From: Bacteroidetes bacterium UBA1947
GTDB lineage: Bacteria > Bacteroidota > Bacteroidia > Chitinophagales > Chitinophagaceae
Direction of reading: 5' to 3'
DNA length: 64,000 nt
Assembly: GCA_002336915.1 (NCBI GenBank)
Contig: DDET01000047.1
Location: 1-64,000, forward strand
The stretch's first letter is position 1. Every line of letters begins with the position of its first letter. Under the pieces are notes generated by a model, which was given only the letters and a program-made list of their open reading frames with translations, made no database searches and had not been told where the DNA came from. Both the position numbers and the translations under genes were made by a program. Shown piece after piece: positions 60,713 to 64,000 of the stretch.

Positions 60713-61075
60713 TTGCGCAGCATCAAAACATTTGCAAAAGACATTTTTAAGAAGCCACCTTCCATTTTCCTGTGGGTGGCTTTGTTTCATATTGCGATGT
60801 TGGTGTACCAGGTATGGCTGTATAGTGAATTCCCTTTCCCCTCGATAGCATGGCTGCAGCCGGCATGGATACTAGCCTATACTATCGCATGGCTTTTCGT
60901 CTGCGATATGCGCAGGTGGGCAGCATGGCTGTATATCGGGCTTACGGTATCAGACCTGACGCTTTACCTCAGCCTGAAATCGCCGGTGGAGCGTGATCAT
61001 TACATGAGCTCGATGTTCATCATCAATGTGGCCTTCGGTTTTGCCATCTTAATGTTTTACAAGCGATTTGAATAG
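60713..61075 (+). CDS. Small inner-membrane protein (four helices)
   Basis: A 120-aa hydrophobic protein with about four membrane segments (IFLWVALFHIAMLVYQVWLY, WILAYTIAWLFVCDM, WLYIGLTVSDLTLYLSL, IINVAFGFAILMFYKRF). No ATG is near the start; it begins with a TTG 7 bases after the cystathionine beta-synthase stop codon. Its TAG is immediately followed by the ATG of the next gene, so all three genes appear co-transcribed. No family recognised. Confidence 0.65.
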   Translation: MRSIKTFAKDIFKKPPSIFLWVALFHIAMLVYQVWLYSEFPFPSIAWLQPAWILAYTIAWLFVCDMRRWAAWLYIGLTVSDLTLYLSLKSPVERDHYMSSMFIINVAFGFAILMFYKRFE

Positions 61076-61858
61076 ATGCAGCGCAGCTTCACAGATATGA
61101 TGGGCAGAACGGTGGAAGTCAATTATCCGCCACAGCGTATTGTGTCGCTGGTGCCATCGCAAACGGAGCTGCTTTACGACTTAGGGCTTGATGTAGAAGT
61201 AGTGGGTATCACCAAGTTTTGCGTGCATCCCGAGAGTTGGTTTAGAAGCAAGACAAGAGTGGGCGGCACGAAGCAAGTGCATATAGATAAAGTGCTGGAA
61301 CTTAAACCTGACTTAATCATAGCCAATAAGGAAGAGAACCTAAAAGCTGATATAGAAGAGCTGGAAAAGCATTGCCCGGTATGGATAAGTGATATAAAAA
61401 ACATAGAGGACGGGCTGCGGATGATAGGCGAAGTGGGCATACTGACAGACAAAGAAGAACAAGCCAACAGCATAGTACGCGACATTGCTACGGGTTTTGA
61501 AATGCTGCAGCAGGCTGAAACATCGCTAAGAGTGGCCTACTTCATCTGGCGCGGGCCATGGATGAGCGTGGGGCATGATACCTTTATCAGCAATATGATA
61601 GAGACCATAGGCTGGCAGAATGTATTGAAAGAAAAGTCGCGCTATCCTGAAATAACGTTGGAAGAGACTGCCGCCTATAAGCCGGAGATGGTATTGCTTT
61701 CATCGGAGCCCTACCCTTTTAAAGACAAGCATATTGCCGAAGTAAAAACTGCGATGCCAAATGCCGAAGTACTGCTGGTGGATGGCGAGATGTTTAGCTG
61801 GTATGGCAGCAGGATGCTGAAAGCTGTCCCGTACTTTTCAGAGTTAATTCAAAAGTAA
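61076..61858 (+). CDS. BtuF-like helical-backbone metal receptor, without signal peptide
   Basis: A 260-aa protein resembling periplasmic cobalamin/ferric-complex binding proteins of the BtuF/TroA group: RIVSLVPSQTELLYDLGLD at the N-lobe, KVLELKPDLIIANKEEN and ISDIKNIEDGLRMIGEVG, then a long linking helix and a C-lobe with TAAYKPEMVLLSSEPYPF. Unusually the start MQRSFTDMMGRTVEV has no signal peptide or lipobox, so the protein appears cytoplasmic unless a longer start exists; an upstream start is not available because the previous stop codon is adjacent. Ligand and role are unknown. Confidence 0.82.
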   Translation: MQRSFTDMMGRTVEVNYPPQRIVSLVPSQTELLYDLGLDVEVVGITKFCVHPESWFRSKTRVGGTKQVHIDKVLELKPDLIIANKEENLKADIEELEKHCPVWISDIKNIEDGLRMIGEVGILTDKEEQANSIVRDIATGFEMLQQAETSLRVAYFIWRGPWMSVGHDTFISNMIETIGWQNVLKEKSRYPEITLEETAAYKPEMVLLSSEPYPFKDKHIAEVKTAMPNAEVLLVDGEMFSWYGSRMLKAVPYFSELIQK

Positions 61859-61894
61859 AATTCAAAAAATCAAAATTGAATTTGCTTAGGCTTA

Positions 61895-63730
61895 TCAGGC
61901 TAAAGCTTTTTCCACAAAATACATTTTCAGCTTTCCCTTGTTCTTAACTTCAAGTTCGCCGCGGCAGGTACATACAAATTGATCTTTTACCAGTTCGTAG
62001 GTGCTTTGCGAAATATTTATTTTTCCGGGTTCGCTGTTCTGTTCCATCCGGGCAGCGGTATTAACGGTATCGCCCCAAATATCGTAAACAAATTTCTTGA
62101 GGCCCACTATGCCCGCTACTACTGAGCCGCTGTTCAGGCCGATGCGTATATCAAAGGCCATTTCGCCAACCTGCTTTTTGCGCTGTTCTACAAATGCAGC
62201 TATTTCCATGGCAGCCTTTACCATTTTCACAGCATGTTGTGCATCGGGTACGGGCAAGCCTGCCACGGCCATATAAGCATCTCCGATGGTTTTTATTTTT
62301 TCGATGTGGTATTTGGTAACGATCCGATCAAAGGCTTTAAAACAAATATCCAGTTCGTCGACCAGTGCCTGCGGATGCATCTTTTCAGCTACAGTTGTGA
62401 AATTGACAAAATCGGTGAAGATGACCGTGATCGAATCAAAATGGCGGGCACCTGCGCTTCCTTTTTTCTTTAGCTCATCGGCCACTTCTGCGGGCAGAAT
62501 GTTTAGTAACAAATTCTCAGACTTGCGGCGCTCACGGACAACAAAAATCACGAACATCAAGAGCAGGACAATTACCAAAGCAAATAAAATAGTCTCATTG
62601 CGCCTTTTGTTTTGGGCAAGGTCGGTGAGCTTTGCCTGTTGCGCTTTTTCATATTCGGCGCGCTCGGTAGCCAGGTTTGCGATCTTTACTTTCTTATCGC
62701 CCGAGAAAACAGAATCCCGGATCATGGTGTGCTGCCGGTAGGCCTCGAAGGCATTCTTATAATCATTCCTGAGCAGGTAAACCATGTACAGCGTCTTATA
62801 TGCATCGGATAAATTATCCAACGCTGACAAGCGGGAAAGTATAGGTATGGCCTCATTGAGATAAGTAACCGCCTTGTTCAGATCAGCTTCTTTTTCTGCG
62901 GCACTCAAATTCCTTTTCACTTTGCCGGTATCTGCCGCGAGGTCGTAATATATTTCACCCAGGTTGGTATTGTTTATTGCCAGCCCTATCTCGCGTCCTA
63001 TAGCCTTGTTTATAGCAGCTGCCTTTGAAAAATTTGAAATAGCATCTTCGTATTTCAGGGCCTTAACGTACATGTACCCAATGTTACTGTTAACAATGGC
63101 AATGCCTTCCTGATCGTCTATCTCTGCAGATAATTTTAGAGCTTTATTAAAATAGACTAAGGCTGTGTCCCTTTTTGCCATTTCCGCATAGACGATACCC
63201 ATGTCGCTGTAATTATTCGTCATGCTCATCTTTTGACCTAAGGCCTCATTCACTTTGAGTGCCTTTTCATAATATTCCAGTGCTTTGGGATAATCTTTAT
63301 TCTCGCGGTAAACGCTACCCACATTAGCTGTTGTCCTTGCTACGCTTTTTTTGTCGCCTAATGCTTCATTTATTTCCAATGACCTGAAATAACTGTTTAA
63401 GGCATTTGGATAGTCAGAAAGGCCTCTATAGCCTGCACCAAGGGTGTTATACGCCTTAGCAATACCTTTTTCCCACTGTAGCTTTTTTGCGAGTTCCACT
63501 GCGGGCATACTATACTTCAGTGCTTCCCTGGGCTCATAATTGGCCTGCATGGAGCTTAGGGTCACGAGGATGTTCACCTTATTGGTATCTTCTTTAGCTT
63601 TAGAGAGTTCCGTCTTAAGAGAGTCCAGCATTTTCTCACGACCAGCCGGCTGGGCATGGGCTGCAGCAGGTGAAAAAAGGAACAGAAAAATGAGGATGCG
63701 CAGGGTCCTTGGCATACTAAAGGTTAACAT
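61895..63730 (-). CDS. TPR-sensor adenylate cyclase (class III)
   Basis: A 611-aa membrane protein with a signal sequence, about six TPR repeats in the periplasm (AYNTLGAGYRGLSDYPNALN, YYEKALKVNEALGQK), one membrane helix (ILFALVIVLLLMFVIFVV) and a cytoplasmic class III cyclase domain at about residues 405-605. Metal-binding Asp residues lie in VIFTDFVNFT and IKTIGDAYMAVAG; the purine-specifying Lys and Asp appear in EKIKTIGD and VYDIWGDTVNTAARME, favouring ATP and hence cAMP. It is therefore a receptor that turns a periplasmic signal into a cyclic nucleotide. The signal is unknown. Confidence 0.9.
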   Translation of the reverse strand: MLTFSMPRTLRILIFLFLFSPAAAHAQPAGREKMLDSLKTELSKAKEDTNKVNILVTLSSMQANYEPREALKYSMPAVELAKKLQWEKGIAKAYNTLGAGYRGLSDYPNALNSYFRSLEINEALGDKKSVARTTANVGSVYRENKDYPKALEYYEKALKVNEALGQKMSMTNNYSDMGIVYAEMAKRDTALVYFNKALKLSAEIDDQEGIAIVNSNIGYMYVKALKYEDAISNFSKAAAINKAIGREIGLAINNTNLGEIYYDLAADTGKVKRNLSAAEKEADLNKAVTYLNEAIPILSRLSALDNLSDAYKTLYMVYLLRNDYKNAFEAYRQHTMIRDSVFSGDKKVKIANLATERAEYEKAQQAKLTDLAQNKRRNETILFALVIVLLLMFVIFVVRERRKSENLLLNILPAEVADELKKKGSAGARHFDSITVIFTDFVNFTTVAEKMHPQALVDELDICFKAFDRIVTKYHIEKIKTIGDAYMAVAGLPVPDAQHAVKMVKAAMEIAAFVEQRKKQVGEMAFDIRIGLNSGSVVAGIVGLKKFVYDIWGDTVNTAARMEQNSEPGKINISQSTYELVKDQFVCTCRGELEVKNKGKLKMYFVEKALA

Positions 63731-63776
63731 TGCTCAGTGGTTTGATGCTTAAAATAGGGTAAGCCTTTGCTGCAGC

Positions 63777-64000
63777 TTACAAATATCCTTTATCGGACAG
63801 GAAGATAGCAACCTCCCTGGCAGTAGTTATGTTGTCGTTATTCTTGAGGCCGATAGTGCATTCTTTGTTATCCTTCAGGGTATTTATTTTACACTGGCCG
63901 CTCAGTTCCTGTATTACGCTCACGGTGGCCACCTTAGCACCATCGGGCAGGAAAAATGTAAAGTTCTTTGCAGGTTTTCCTTCCACCGACACCTGCTCCA
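63777..64000 (-). CDS. Partial hypothetical gene running off the right edge
   Basis: The last 75 codons of a minus-strand gene whose start lies beyond the window. The visible end (SVEGKPAKNFTFFLPDGAKV ... EVAIFLSDKGYL) has no recognised family; it looks like a small beta-sheet region ending in a helix. A GTG at 63992 is in frame but the frame stays open upstream, so it need not be the start. Confidence 0.6.
   Translation of the reverse strand, partial: EQVSVEGKPAKNFTFFLPDGAKVATVSVIQELSGQCKINTLKDNKECTIGLKNNDNITTAREVAIFLSDKGYL

Noticed and set aside
1..64000. tRNA, rRNA, riboswitch or phage genes
   Set aside because: No tRNA cloverleaf, rRNA segment, integrase or transposase could be recognised on either strand.

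Overview
The window reads as chromosome from a member of the Bacteroidota, most likely the Chitinophagaceae or a close relative. The evidence is two type IX secretion components (PorU, PorV), three cargo-type proteins with type A or type B C-terminal sorting domains, several start-proximal promoters with the Bacteroidota -7 box TAnnTTTG, LytTR/LytS-type signalling, and proteins of DUF4294 and DUF5777 type. No rRNA, tRNA, phage, insertion sequence or CRISPR array was seen. It looks like a mostly housekeeping region with a few small accessory insertions.

Layout. 1-6.3 kb: a secreted type A cargo protein, a PstS-like lipoprotein and a TPR protein, then a 630-base gene-free stretch rich in repeats. 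6.3-11.4 kb: uvrB and a large type B (gliding-motility C-terminal domain) cargo protein. 11.5-17.1 kb: a nucleotide-sugar and polysaccharide-export cluster (SDR epimerase, LegC-like aminotransferase, CBS-nucleotidyltransferase, Wza-like exporter, TviB-like dehydrogenase). 17.2-20 kb: a lipoprotein, an NHL-repeat cargo protein and a YihY-family membrane protein. 20.1-26.5 kb: an operon for 8-amino-Kdo (Kdo8N), the inner-core LPS sugar: kdnA, kdnB, kdsA, a PIN toxin-antitoxin pair, a transaldolase-CBS fusion, a KdsC-like phosphatase and kdsB. 26.6-29 kb: two AhpD-like proteins flanking an MFS transporter. 29.2-34.2 kb: porV and porU. 34.3-41.8 kb: SulP transporter, pyrD, terC, a class D beta-lactamase, a PepSY-like protein and an M23 peptidase. 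42-45.1 kb: two orphan secreted proteins beside a repeat element. 45.1-53.2 kb: YceI/sensor kinase/LytTR regulator in overlapping order, then an OB-fold protein, two haem-motif lipoproteins, a second YceI and a DUF5777 barrel. 53.4-64 kb: a cupin/JmjC-like protein with an altered metal triad, a large membrane protein, mdh, small paralogous proteins, cystathionine beta-synthase, a BtuF-like protein, an adenylate cyclase and a partial gene at the right edge.

How the parts work together. PorU/PorV would process and anchor the sorting-domain proteins found in the same window. The Kdo8N operon contains every step from arabinose-5-phosphate to CMP-Kdo8N, but no normal arabinose-5-phosphate isomerase (KdsD). 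In its place is a transaldolase-family enzyme carrying the KdsD-type CBS pair.

Most interesting items: (1) the transaldolase-CBS fusion as a possible alternative arabinose-5-phosphate source; (2) three copies of an apparently undescribed intergenic element sharing a tail and a CATATG-centred block but carrying different short repeated words; (3) a JmjC-like cupin in which the metal-binding HxD reads HxA, the signature of Fe/2-oxoglutarate halogenases; (4) a pair of tiny paralogous proteins (39 and 64 aa). All functional calls come from motif recognition by eye; no database search was run.
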